A DNA stretch of 64,000 nt from Gemmobacter aquaticus. GTDB taxonomy: Bacteria > Pseudomonadota > Alphaproteobacteria > Rhodobacterales > Rhodobacteraceae. Positions 19,880-30,734 of this stretch are shown piece by piece. The number at the start of each line of letters is the position of its first letter. The stretch's first letter is position 1. Location: NCBI RefSeq assembly GCF_007859075.1, contig NZ_VOAK01000001.1, positions 1 through 64,000 of the forward strand. The letters are read 5' to 3'. Below the pieces are notes generated by a model. The model was not told the DNA's origin. It searched no databases and was given only the letters and a program-made list of their open reading frames with translations. The translations under genes were made by a program, and so were the position numbers.

Positions 19880-21978
19880 GCCGCAGTTCCTTCGCGCGTG
19901 GTCAATTCTTCTGCTTCGATGTCGGCGTCTTCGGCCCAGGACAGCTCGTCATAGAGCAGGTCCAAGAGCCCGGCCCGTTCGGCTTGCGACGAGATGCCGA
20001 AAAGCGAGCGCAGGTCGTGCATGCTCAGATGAGCCTTGTCGACAAAGTCCATCAGGATGGCGCGCTGCTCGGCCAGAAAGTCGGCCAACCGGGCGATTGC
20101 GGCCTGCCGTATCTCGGCGGCTTGCCGGTCTTTCAACTCGGCGATGATCGGGGCGGTTTCGGCTGCGATCAGGTCGTGAAAGCCACTGGCGTAGGCACGG
20201 TAGCCACGCCGCTTGCGCCACCAGCTTTGCCAGAGCGAGGTTTGCAGATCGAGCACGATGGTCGCACCCAGCGAAACCGGAGCGGGAACTTCAACAGGGC
20301 CGGGCGGTGTGACGGTGAAGCCGTCAACCTCTACCGCAACCGCCTGACGATAGGCCTGTGCCAGACGATTGGCCGTGGCGCCATAGACAGCCACGCACGT
20401 GCTGCCGAGGTTCTTGCGCAGGACCTGATGGCTGGTGCGCAACAGCATGCGCAAACCATCGGGGCTGTATTTCCAGACCTGATCCTCGCCCTTTTGCTCC
20501 AGATGTTGCAGCAGGGATTCGAGGGCACGATCCAGAAAGCGCGCATGCGACTGCTCGACCCGTGCGGCAAAGGCAGCAAACACGCGATCCAACTCGGCAT
20601 TCAGGTGCTGGTGCGCCTCTGCCTCAACCTGATCAAGAAGGGCGGCGAGCGGGCCAGGCGCCATCACGTCGATCGCGTTCCCATCGAGGCGCATCGAGGC
20701 GACGCTGGTGGTGGCGCGCAGCCCCGAGACAATATTGCGCGCACGCTTGCGGATATGGGCGAGGAAGCGGGTTCCCGTATCCTCGGCAATCCGCTCGGAC
20801 AGACATTCCAATAGCGCGGGCATGCCGGACATCTGCCAGATGACATCGCGCCGCGTAGGGTCCGCCCCTTGCAGGCCCGGTGTAACCGCAGCGAAGGCGC
20901 GCAGCGTCTCGGCGCTGTCGCGGGCCATGGCGCCAAACCCGCCGCCAAGGGCCATGTTGGCCCAGTAGGCACTGCCAAAGACGATAGCGGGGTCTTTAGG
21001 CCCGTTCAGCCGTTCAAACGTCGTGAGGATGCTGTTGCGGATATCGGGAAGCTGGCTTGCCGGGTCAGAAAGCTCGTCAATGCGGTTGACGAAGATCACG
21101 ATCCCCTTCGACTTCAGTGTCGAGATCAGCCGGATCAAACCCATGTCGACCGAGCTCAGTGCTTGCGATGCCGACAGCACCACAACGCACAGCCGGCTGT
21201 CGCGCAGCGATTTGATCGTGATCTGTTCGCGCATCAGGAAGGTGTCGTTCACGCCGGGCGTGTCGCGCAAACAAAGTGGCACTGGCAGCGAAGGCACCTT
21301 CAGGTAAAGGTCGGCCGATTTGGTGATATCGGCAAAGCGGCCCTGCTGATCGGTCTGGCCGTATCCATCGAAGTCATCGCCGAGACAGACATAGCGCTGC
21401 ACAAGATCATCATCGAGATGTCCGTAATCGTGCCGTTGGCCCAGAAGCAGTTCGAACCGGCGGCCAAGGCGCGCGCGTGTTTTCTCCCGCATCTCGGCAA
21501 TCTGGTCGTGGATCTTCTGCAGCTCTTCGTTGGCGCCCGCGCGGGCGGAAAGCTCGCCAATGCGCCCGCCGTACGACACCAGATGATCCCATTCATCGCC
21601 GTTGAAGAACTGGAACGATGCAACCGGCGCACCTTCGGCCTGCCGTTCGTTCACATGCAGCGAGGTCACGACAGAGGTCCAGGGGTTCACGTCTGCCGGC
21701 AGCAGTCCCGGCCGCCCCACCATTGCATTGACGAGCGAGGTTTTGCCCGACTTGATCTGCCCAACCATCGTGATGCTTGGGGCATGCGCATCGAGCTCGG
21801 CGATCAGACGCGCGACCTGCCGTTCCGTGGCGGGATCGCAGAGCATGCCCAGATCGCCCAGCGTTTCGCGCAGCTCGGCCATCTCGTGCCGAAGCGCAAC
21901 AAGCCTGCCAAGGCCAGACTGCATGAGATCCGCAATTTCGGCACGCGGTGCGCCCGGTATTTCCGAATTGACGTTCAT
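19876..21978 (-). CDS. Dynamin-family GTPase, long form
   Basis: 700 residues. The GTPase domain (about 70-350) has G1 GQIKSGKTS, G3 RDTPGVNDTF and G4 VNRIDEL. A long helical region follows. A Trp/Arg/Lys-rich patch LWQSWWRKRRGYR near residue 584 could be a membrane-binding paddle. The family acts on membranes by nucleotide-driven assembly. The start has AGGAG at good distance. Neighbouring short GTPase and 468-residue P-loop protein suggest a hetero-oligomer. Confidence 0.85.
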   Translation of the reverse strand: MNVNSEIPGAPRAEIADLMQSGLGRLVALRHEMAELRETLGDLGMLCDPATERQVARLIAELDAHAPSITMVGQIKSGKTSLVNAMVGRPGLLPADVNPWTSVVTSLHVNERQAEGAPVASFQFFNGDEWDHLVSYGGRIGELSARAGANEELQKIHDQIAEMREKTRARLGRRFELLLGQRHDYGHLDDDLVQRYVCLGDDFDGYGQTDQQGRFADITKSADLYLKVPSLPVPLCLRDTPGVNDTFLMREQITIKSLRDSRLCVVVLSASQALSSVDMGLIRLISTLKSKGIVIFVNRIDELSDPASQLPDIRNSILTTFERLNGPKDPAIVFGSAYWANMALGGGFGAMARDSAETLRAFAAVTPGLQGADPTRRDVIWQMSGMPALLECLSERIAEDTGTRFLAHIRKRARNIVSGLRATTSVASMRLDGNAIDVMAPGPLAALLDQVEAEAHQHLNAELDRVFAAFAARVEQSHARFLDRALESLLQHLEQKGEDQVWKYSPDGLRMLLRTSHQVLRKNLGSTCVAVYGATANRLAQAYRQAVAVEVDGFTVTPPGPVEVPAPVSLGATIVLDLQTSLWQSWWRKRRGYRAYASGFHDLIAAETAPIIAELKDRQAAEIRQAAIARLADFLAEQRAILMDFVDKAHLSMHDLRSLFGISSQAERAGLLDLLYDELSWAEDADIEAEELTTREGTAA

Positions 21979-22102
21979 GTCTGTCTCCTAGTCCTTCAAC
22001 AAGGCGTTGCCGCGGGCTGGGCCTTTGGCATGACGCGGGACCGCAATGGGCACTGTTACAATCACAAGGTCGAACGCGGGGCCGTATGACCCCGCGCGGG
22101 GT

Positions 22103-23509
22103 TCAGGTCTGGGCCATAGGGGCGCCAAATCTGGCTGCGGGCGTAAAGGCTGCGGGGATGGCCACCTCTGACCGCGCCAAGGCTGTCTCGATTTCGTGCT
22201 TCAGCTGGATGAGAAGGCTCAGGCTTTCGCCAAGTGTGGCAGGTCCGCCTTCCAGCTGCATCAACTGCACCAGATCGGCTGCGTCAAAGGCCGCCTCGCG
22301 CAACTCTACAAGGCCGGGCGCGCCCGAGGGGGCACCATCCAGATGGTCGCTGATCCATTGCACAAGTGCTGCGGTATCTTCCGCCAGACGGGCGAGCCCT
22401 GAGGCGCCTGCAGCCCGCATCGTCGCATCGGCCTCGCGACCGTGCCGTGCGATGCGCCCGAGGGCAGGCTCGCAAATCTCGCGCAGCGCCGTCCCCTTTT
22501 GCGGAACCACTGGCCGAGCGGGAACAACAGGCTGCGGCGTGTGGGTTGCTGTGGCGGGTCTGGGCGACGGGCGGCGGGGCTGCACGATCTTTGGTGCCGG
22601 GGAGGCAAGCGGCTCTGTCAGGATCAGCGGCGCGGGCTTTGGCGCGGGGGCGACAACGGCCGCTGCCGAGGGGGCGGCGACCTTCGCCTGCACCGGCTGG
22701 CCAAACTGATGCAGCACAAGCTCGGCCCTGTCGCGCGCGGCATCGCGCCCCATGTCGATATCGCGCATGATGGCGGCAATCAGCGCGCGGCCACCACTGC
22801 GTGTCAGCTGCTCCCGGTCGATGCTGCCATCGGCGCGGCGTGCGGCAATAGCCTCGGTTGTGGCAATCGCCAACACATGACGGAACTGATCGGCGCCCGC
22901 GCGCAATTGCGCTAAGGTCGGATCAAGCGTGCCATTCGCAACCAGCGTGTCTGCCTTGGTCAGCAGAAGATAGGCGTGATCCTGCATCGCCTCATCCACG
23001 CCGGACCAGACGAGCCGCTCGCCCGCGCCAAACCGCTGCGTGCACCACAGTGCGATGTCGGTACGGCCGACAGCCCAGGACAAGGCGCGCTCGACCTCGG
23101 CCTGTTCGGACGGCAGGGCAAGTTCCATGACGCTGATCTTGCGCAGGGCCGGAAGCGGAAGCTCGATCCGCACAAAACGCGGCGAGAGCGAGGCGACCGT
23201 GGCGGCATCAAAGGCAGCCATCCGGCGCTCGCGGCCATCGGGCAGGGTGCAGATGCAGCAGGCGGTGTCCCCCCACACGACCTCGATCGTCGGAAGATTG
23301 CGCACCGGTGCAAGGGCCGAGGCCCCGATCAACAGGTTGACCAGCGTCGACTTGCCTGACCCGGGCGGGCCCATCACCGTCAGCCGAACAGGCTGGGTCA
23401 ACTGCCGCACCAGCGTCTCGACATGGGGCGCCTGCGCCGGGGGAATGGTCCCTTCGGCGAGATGCGCACCCAGGGACTGGGCCAACTGTTGAAGCGCCTC
23501 TTCAGCCAC
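22103..23509 (-). CDS. P-loop GTPase-like protein with degenerate switch
   Basis: About 468 residues from the GTG at 23509, which follows a G-rich ribosome site and overlaps the phosphatase stop by 8 bases. G1 GPPGSGKSTLVN (about 41-52) and G4-like LTKAD are present, but the usual DxxG G3 position reads MELALP, so hydrolysis may be lost or altered. A Pro/Ala-rich linker (about 270-330) leads to a helical C-terminal domain. It resembles the dynamin neighbours in layout. The frame is open further upstream, so the start is not certain. Confidence 0.75.
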   Translation of the reverse strand: MAEEALQQLAQSLGAHLAEGTIPPAQAPHVETLVRQLTQPVRLTVMGPPGSGKSTLVNLLIGASALAPVRNLPTIEVVWGDTACCICTLPDGRERRMAAFDAATVASLSPRFVRIELPLPALRKISVMELALPSEQAEVERALSWAVGRTDIALWCTQRFGAGERLVWSGVDEAMQDHAYLLLTKADTLVANGTLDPTLAQLRAGADQFRHVLAIATTEAIAARRADGSIDREQLTRSGGRALIAAIMRDIDMGRDAARDRAELVLHQFGQPVQAKVAAPSAAAVVAPAPKPAPLILTEPLASPAPKIVQPRRPSPRPATATHTPQPVVPARPVVPQKGTALREICEPALGRIARHGREADATMRAAGASGLARLAEDTAALVQWISDHLDGAPSGAPGLVELREAAFDAADLVQLMQLEGGPATLGESLSLLIQLKHEIETALARSEVAIPAAFTPAARFGAPMAQT

Positions 23510-24479
23510 GGCTTGCCCCCCCGGCAACACGACGGAAGAACACGGCCTTGCCGTCTTCGGTGCCAACGGCCTGTTCGCGCGCGGCGGGCTGTTGCAAGCC
23601 GCCGCCAAGCGGCACGATGCGCGTGGCACCTGCGCCGGTTTGATCGATCAGATCGGTCGGCTTCTTGCGGATCGCCTGCGCAATCGGCTTGATGTGATTG
23701 AGCTTGATGACAGCGAAGGAAATGTTGTCCTGATCCGGGCAGTCAAGTTCGTGCAGTGCCGCGAGCAGATGCTCGGCGATTTCCGCGCTTTTGCGGCGAC
23801 GATACTTGTAGAGGATCTTTTCGATCTTCCCGTCTTCAAGGTACTGCAGCCCGTCGCTGGAGACCACGACGATATCGCCGACTTCAAGCGTCAGCGGCTT
23901 GACCGGGCAATCGGTGCGCGCAATCCGGTCGCCGTAGATGACCGAGGTCAGGCAGTTCCGGTCCGGGTGGTTGCGGGCTGTTTCGGGGTCAATCATGCCC
24001 TGGCGCATCATGTGGTCGATTTGCGGCGCCATGGAATGGTCTTCGTTCACTTGCCGCAGCTTGCCGCCGCGCATGTGATAGAGCGGCGAGTCCCCGATCG
24101 ACATCCAGTACATCCGGTTCTCGACCATCACGAGCGCGACCAGTGTCGCACCCATGCCGCGCGTGCACGGGTTGTCCGAGACATAGTCGCGAACACAGAT
24201 GTTGGCGTTCATCGCGGCGGCCGCGAGGTATTTCGGGATCTCGCCCTCCAGTTCGCAGAAGTTCGCACTCTCGAACTTCAGGTCGCTGAAGACTTCGGTC
24301 ACCACGATCTTCGAGGCGACGTCACCGGCGGCATGGCCACCCATGCCATCGGCCAGCACCGCCAGCCCGATATCGGTGCCGGTGGGAAAGTCGGTGACGA
24401 TGGCGTCTTCCTGGTAGTCTCGGCCGCCCTGGCAGATTGCCGAGGCCACGTCAAAACGCGGCTCAGGCGATCTCCACAT
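23502..24479 (-). CDS. PP2C-family Ser/Thr protein phosphatase
   Basis: 325 residues covering one PP2C domain. Metal-site motifs LADGMGGHAAGD, GMGATLVAL, SIGDSPLYHM, SSDGLQYL and DQDNISF are all intact, so it should be active. It removes phosphate from Ser/Thr and is the natural counterpart of the kinase at 14214-16331. The ATG at 24479 lies inside the end of the FHA gene (17-base overlap) with GGGGAG upstream. The last 60 residues are a poorly conserved tail. Confidence 0.9.
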   Translation of the reverse strand: MWRSPEPRFDVASAICQGGRDYQEDAIVTDFPTGTDIGLAVLADGMGGHAAGDVASKIVVTEVFSDLKFESANFCELEGEIPKYLAAAAMNANICVRDYVSDNPCTRGMGATLVALVMVENRMYWMSIGDSPLYHMRGGKLRQVNEDHSMAPQIDHMMRQGMIDPETARNHPDRNCLTSVIYGDRIARTDCPVKPLTLEVGDIVVVSSDGLQYLEDGKIEKILYKYRRRKSAEIAEHLLAALHELDCPDQDNISFAVIKLNHIKPIAQAIRKKPTDLIDQTGAGATRIVPLGGGLQQPAAREQAVGTEDGKAVFFRRVAGGASRG

Positions 24480-25209
24480 TCTCGGACTCCCCTTGCGCGT
24501 CGTCAGACCAGTTGAAGCTTGCGTCGCACAGTCCGACAAAGCGCAGAGTTGTTTCGCCCAGGCGGATCAGGTCGCCGTTCTTCAGAACTTCGTTGCTGAT
24601 CACCGGCTTGTCGTTCAGGCGAACGATGTTCGACTTGCCACCATGGCCCAGATAGAACTGGAAGCTTTCGGGATCATAGACGATCGCGGCATGGTTGCTG
24701 CGCGAGATCGAGCTGTCGCCGAAGTCGAGACTGATGGCCTGATCCTCGCCGCGACCGATCTGCGACATCCCAGCCTGAAGCGTGAAGGATTCGCCGCGGC
24801 CCGGCCCCTTGACCACCACGATCCAGCCAACCGGAAAACGGGTGCCTGCCGAGGGGGCATCGACGGGATTGCTGAACAGATCGACCACACGGCCGTCGGA
24901 TTTGTCAAAACCCAGCAGCCGCGTCTTGGCGCGGGTCTTGCGCACGGGGCCTGCCAGCACACGACCAGACGTCTCAGCCGTATCGGTAGGGGCAGGGATC
25001 GCAGGAGCTGCGTCCATATCCCAGATGCTAGCTGGCGCGGCTGGCGCCTCCTGGGGCTCGGCCGAGGGTTCGGGCCAGCTTGAATTCAATTGCACCTGAC
25101 GGGTCAGCACGGACTGATCCGGGGTTGGTTCGGACTTGGATGCGAGGTCATTGCCCTGCCGCTTTGCGTCAGACCCGCCCCGCCCGAGAAGCTTTCCAAA
25201 TACACTCAT
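24463..25209 (-). CDS. FHA-domain phosphothreonine-binding protein
   Basis: 248 residues. The N-terminal 130 are low-complexity with several Thr residues that could be kinase targets. The C-terminal FHA domain (about 140-235) has IGRGEDQ, SISRSNHAAI and the following Asn/Gly turn LNDKPVISN, the usual phospho-Thr pocket. It is the reader in a writer-eraser-reader set with the kinase and PP2C genes. First gene of the operon; the ATG at 25209 follows GGAGG. Confidence 0.88.
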   Translation of the reverse strand: MSVFGKLLGRGGSDAKRQGNDLASKSEPTPDQSVLTRQVQLNSSWPEPSAEPQEAPAAPASIWDMDAAPAIPAPTDTAETSGRVLAGPVRKTRAKTRLLGFDKSDGRVVDLFSNPVDAPSAGTRFPVGWIVVVKGPGRGESFTLQAGMSQIGRGEDQAISLDFGDSSISRSNHAAIVYDPESFQFYLGHGGKSNIVRLNDKPVISNEVLKNGDLIRLGETTLRFVGLCDASFNWSDDAQGESENVEIA

Positions 25210-25280
25210 AGTCAACGACCTCCAATTGCATCTGTTGGGAAAGACTCGCGCCAGATCTGTGTCGATTGTATCTTGTCACC

Positions 25281-25306
25281 ATGCCAATCTGTCCAAATCA
25301 TGGCAT
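25281..25306. promoter_or_regulatory. Inverted repeat upstream of the FHA operon
   Basis: ATGCCA (25281-25286) and TGGCAT (25301-25306) are 6-base arms with a 14-base spacer, 72 bases before the FHA start. It could be an operator, but arms this short may occur by chance. The rest of 25210-25422 shows no gene. Confidence 0.25.
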
Positions 25307-25422
25307 TAGTTGGAAGGTTTGCGACCGGCCTTCCCCGCCCGCCAGCACACCGGGCCGCAGAACACCGTGCCCCGCAACAGCGAGGTTGGCGCAGGGGCAT
25401 TCGAGGCGCATCAGGCTGTGAA

Positions 25423-25453
25423 CAGCCCCCCACGCCGTGCGGCAGGGGGGCTG
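25423..25453 (-). terminator. Hairpin after the second LysM gene
   Basis: CAGCCCCCC (25423-25431) pairs with GGGGGGCTG (25445-25453) just past the stop at 25460. The loop is 13 bases and the T-run on the minus strand is poor, so it is a plausible but weak terminator. Confidence 0.45.
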
Positions 25454-25459
25454 CCCGGA

Positions 25460-26557
25460 TCAGTTGCTCAGCTTGTTATAATCAGAGAGCGAGGTCGCCA
25501 CGATGTCGTACCATTCGCCGGTCTTGCGCATCTCGGTCAGGCCCTTGTTCAGCATGGCGATATAGATACGGCCGCGCGGATTGAACTTGGACGTCACCAG
25601 ACGGAACGAGACGATCTCTGACAGGTTCGGGTTGGCCACGACCTTGTCCATCGCGTTCAGCTTGGTGAAGTTGTCTGTCGCGGTTTCAAGTTCGATCGAA
25701 TAGATGTCCACCTCGCCCGCCAGCAGCATTTCGGCGCATTCGTTGGGGGTCTTGGGGCGCACGAACTTGACAAAAGGCTCTTTGATGCCGCGCAGTTCCA
25801 GCTTGTCGAAGGGCCAGTCGGCTGGGCGGCAGAAGCGCGAGTCCTTGAAGTCCTCATAGGTTTCGGCGGCGGCGTATTTGTTGTCAGGCAGCGTCATGAA
25901 GCTTTCGGCAACTTCATAGACCGGCAGCGAGTACTCGAAATCCGTGCAGCGCTTCTGGCCATCAGGCGGCAGGGCGCTGACATTCGAGCAATCGGTCTCG
26001 GCCCATGCCACCGAGATGTCATAGGCGCCCGAGGGCAGCAGCGTTTCGATGTGCGAGCCCCAGTCATCAACCCAGGACACTGTGCTTTCGCGGTTGTTGC
26101 CGCCGCGCTGCAGGGCGGTGGTGGCGATGCGCACCAGCATGCCCCCGCCATTCAGTGTCTCGTCGGTGAAGGGCTTCCACTCGTTGCCGCTGACAAATTT
26201 GAGCGGCGGTTCATAGACATTGCTCTTCTTGGCGGTCGCGGCCTGCTTGGCCTCTTCGGCCTCGATGATCGATGAAAGCTCGGCATCGGCGGACAGACGA
26301 CCGTCCTTGCAGGGCAGCTTCAGCTCAAGCCCGGCCTTAAGGTTGTTGGGGTTGCCTGCCAGCACCTCGCGGTTCGCGTTGAAGATGATCTGGTAGTCGA
26401 AGGTGCCGTAGGCCGCCTGGGCGATGGAGCCGAGGCTGTCGCCATCGCGCACGGTGTAGGGGGCGCAGGCCTCTTGCGCCTGGGCCGCGAACGGTGCGGC
26501 AATGGCCATGACGGCACAGGTCACAAACGGGTGCACAGATTTGGAAAAGGTCTTCAT
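25460..26557 (-). CDS. Periplasmic LysM plus solute-binding domain protein (paralogue 2)
   Basis: 365 residues with a Sec signal (about 1-27), a LysM domain (about 30-82, RDGDSLGSIAQAAYGTFDYQ, Cys pair) and a solute-binding fold (about 118-360). Residues around VDDWGSHIETLLPSGAYD match the equivalent INDWASHLDTLLP region of paralogue 1, so the two come from one duplication. It lies upstream of the FHA operon in the same direction with its own promoter region. Likely a cell-wall or ligand sensor; no permease is near. Confidence 0.78.
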   Translation of the reverse strand: MKTFSKSVHPFVTCAVMAIAAPFAAQAQEACAPYTVRDGDSLGSIAQAAYGTFDYQIIFNANREVLAGNPNNLKAGLELKLPCKDGRLSADAELSSIIEAEEAKQAATAKKSNVYEPPLKFVSGNEWKPFTDETLNGGGMLVRIATTALQRGGNNRESTVSWVDDWGSHIETLLPSGAYDISVAWAETDCSNVSALPPDGQKRCTDFEYSLPVYEVAESFMTLPDNKYAAAETYEDFKDSRFCRPADWPFDKLELRGIKEPFVKFVRPKTPNECAEMLLAGEVDIYSIELETATDNFTKLNAMDKVVANPNLSEIVSFRLVTSKFNPRGRIYIAMLNKGLTEMRKTGEWYDIVATSLSDYNKLSN

Positions 26558-26883
26558 GGGGCTGATTCCTCTCGGCGCTCCAGGGATCGTTCCCTGCTAT
26601 GCCTTCGACCTTCGCTGAAAAATTGTCTAAAGATTGGCGACATTGGGGGAGGAACGGGACATTCATCGCCGAAACCCCGAAACAGCAGCAGAATCTGGGC
26701 GCGTCCAATGGATTTGGGGCGCCAAAGGCACAAGTCCCAAGGGTTGTGCTGCCTAATTGATGATCATCCGTGCGATGCGCAGGGTGCAATGATCCGGGCC
26801 GCTGCCCTGGCGACTGGTTAATTGATCACAGATTCGCAGCAGTTGTTCGCCTAGATCGGGATTGCGTCGCCATGGCATGAAAA
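26558..26883. other. Intergenic region without a gene
   Basis: No coding frame with plausible codon use is seen. The left part must carry the promoter of the LysM gene at 25460-26557 on the minus strand. A partial FNR-like sequence TTGAT GATC ATCCG at 26757-26770 has only one good arm. Nothing else is recognised. Confidence 0.6.
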
Positions 26884-26910
26884 GGCCCGCCCGGACGTGC
26901 CGGGCGGGCC
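26884..26910 (-). terminator. Rho-independent terminator of katG
   Basis: GGCCCGCCCGG (26884-26894) and CCGGGCGGGCC (26900-26910) form an 11-bp stem. On the minus strand it is followed by TTTTC (complement of 26879-26883), a good U-tract, 20 bases after the katG stop. Confidence 0.85.
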
Positions 26911-26930
26911 AAGGTTCAAAAAGAGGTCGA

Positions 26931-29186
<2,256 letters not shown>

Positions 29187-29235
29187 CTACGGCATCGGCC
29201 AATCGAGAACGGTTCTAACATGCGGGTTCAATAAA

Positions 29236-29253
29236 TGGAATTTGCATTTTCCA
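29236..29253. promoter_or_regulatory. Inverted repeat in the katG-oxyR intergenic region
   Basis: TGGAA (29236-29240) and TTCCA (29249-29253) flank an 8-base spacer in a very AT-rich stretch, 23 bases before the oxyR start. A LysR-type regulator would be expected to bind here, but the classical OxyR four-element motif is not evident. Confidence 0.35.
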
Positions 29254-29275
29254 ATCATTGCGATATGAAAAATTT

Positions 29276-30181
29276 ATGAATGCAATCACAATGCGGCATC
29301 TGCGCTATTTTGAGGCCCTGGCCCAGCACGGCCACTTTGGTCGGGCGGCGGAAGCCTGCGCGATCTCGCAGCCTGCGCTCTCGTTGCAGATGAAAGAACT
29401 GGAAGAGATCCTCGGTGCCGGGCTGATCGAGCGTGGCGCGCGGCAGATCCGGCTGACCCGACTGGGTGAGGAGTTTGCGCAGCGCACGCGCGAGATCTTG
29501 CGCGCAGTAGATGAGCTGGGCGCGCTGGCGCGGGCGACGTCTGGACCGCTTTCCGGGCGGCTCCGCCTTGGGGTGATTCCGACCGTCGCCCCCTATGTGC
29601 TTCCGGCGGTCATCCAGCATCTGGCCGCCAGCTTTCCGCTTCTGGACCTGCGCCCGCGTGAGGCGGTGACCCAGCGATTGCTGGACGATCTGACCGAAGG
29701 CAAGCTTGATGCGGCGATTATGGCCTTGCCCGCGTCAGGGAGCGCGTTAACCGAATACCCGTTGCTTGAGGAAGAGTTCGTGCTGGTCCGCCCGGTCGCC
29801 GACCGCGATAAGCCGGTTCCAAAGCCCGAACATCTGCGCGAAATGCGGCTGCTGCTTCTGGAGGAGGGGCACTGCTTTCGCGAACAGGCGCTGTCGTTTT
29901 GCCGGTTGTCCTCTGCCGTGCCGCGTGACCTGATGGAGGGCAGCACCTTGTCCACACTGGTTCAAATGGTCGGCGCGGGGATCGGTGTCACGCTGATCCC
30001 GCAGATGGCAGTGGGGATAGAGGCGCGCTCAGCCCCCGTATCGGTTGCCCAACTGCCCCAACCCCGGCCGACGCGGCGCATTGGCATGGTATGGCGACGC
30101 ACCAACCCGCTTGCCGAACAGTTGGGCGTGATCGCCGGCCACCTGCAGGGGGCCATCGCCCGCGCGGCGGGGCAGGGCTGA
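29276..30181 (+). CDS. oxyR: LysR-family peroxide regulator OxyR
   Basis: 301 residues. Winged helix-turn-helix at about 5-65 (MRHLRYFEALAQHGHFGRAAE) and an effector domain from about 90. The redox motif GHCFREQALSFC holds the two Cys that form the OxyR disulphide. It senses H2O2 and should activate the divergent katG. The ATG at 29276 is preferred to an upstream TTG; MRHLRY a few codons later is another possible start. Confidence 0.93.
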   Translation: MNAITMRHLRYFEALAQHGHFGRAAEACAISQPALSLQMKELEEILGAGLIERGARQIRLTRLGEEFAQRTREILRAVDELGALARATSGPLSGRLRLGVIPTVAPYVLPAVIQHLAASFPLLDLRPREAVTQRLLDDLTEGKLDAAIMALPASGSALTEYPLLEEEFVLVRPVADRDKPVPKPEHLREMRLLLLEEGHCFREQALSFCRLSSAVPRDLMEGSTLSTLVQMVGAGIGVTLIPQMAVGIEARSAPVSVAQLPQPRPTRRIGMVWRRTNPLAEQLGVIAGHLQGAIARAAGQG

Positions 30182-30278
30182 TCGCCCGAAAGGTTCAGCT
30201 TTGGCTTCACCGTCAACGGCAGTCACGGTTCTGTCCTTGGCGGGCACCAAGGAAAGAACCGCGCTGAAGGTGATGGGG

Positions 30279-30734
30279 TCAGACCTGTTCGGGCGCCCAG
30301 TTCAGGAACAGGCCAACGTCGCCGGGCATGCCGTCGGGAAAGTTGATGATCGTGGCCTTCAGGCGAAAGCCCTGGGGCTTGGCGACCTCAAGGTAGCGGT
30401 CGTAGAGTTCCTTGGCCTTGCCCTGCAGGGTATCGGGCCATCCCGGCTCGCGGTTGTTGATCGCCCTGCCCGAGTCGGTGCAAAGCTCTGAAGGGAAGGT
30501 ATAGACCATTGCCTCGAACTTTCCGTTGTTGACCGCGCTCATCACCAGCTTGCGGATCACGGCACGTTCATCCTCGCTGATCTGATCGTGGAGAAAGCTC
30601 TCGGTAAACTCGTGCAGCTGCTTTTCCTTGTCGGCCTTCAGCTTTTCAGCCTTGTTGATCTCGTCCAGTTCCTTTTGCAGGATTGCGCGACGCAGCTCGC
30701 TTGCGCTGACCACCGGCGATTTATCTTCGCTCAT
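30279..30734 (-). CDS. Unknown 151-residue protein
   Basis: The N-terminal half is a charged helix, probably coiled coil (about 10-50, ELRRAILQKELDEINKAEKL). The C-terminal half (about 70-151) looks like a small alpha/beta fold ending NFPDGMPGDVGLFLNW. No signal or membrane segment. AAGGAG lies 7 bases before the ATG. It is monocistronic between oxyR and alkB, converging on oxyR. I do not recognise a family. The 253 bases upstream of it to 30987 show no gene. Confidence 0.75.
   Translation of the reverse strand: MSEDKSPVVSASELRRAILQKELDEINKAEKLKADKEKQLHEFTESFLHDQISEDERAVIRKLVMSAVNNGKFEAMVYTFPSELCTDSGRAINNREPGWPDTLQGKAKELYDRYLEVAKPQGFRLKATIINFPDGMPGDVGLFLNWAPEQV

Noticed and set aside
19876-23509. 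Dynamin-like genes as an anti-phage defence system
   Set aside because: There are no nucleases, toxins, integrases or other defence genes around, and the kinase, phosphatase, FHA and LysM proteins point to signalling. Not ruled out, but not supported.
14214-25209. Reading the kinase/PP2C/FHA genes as part of a type VI secretion locus
   Set aside because: No tss genes (tube, sheath, baseplate, ClpV, VgrG) are within the window.
26757-26770. Possible FNR box TTGAT GATC ATCCG
   Set aside because: Only the left arm fits; the right arm breaks after ATC, and the neighbouring genes are not anaerobic.
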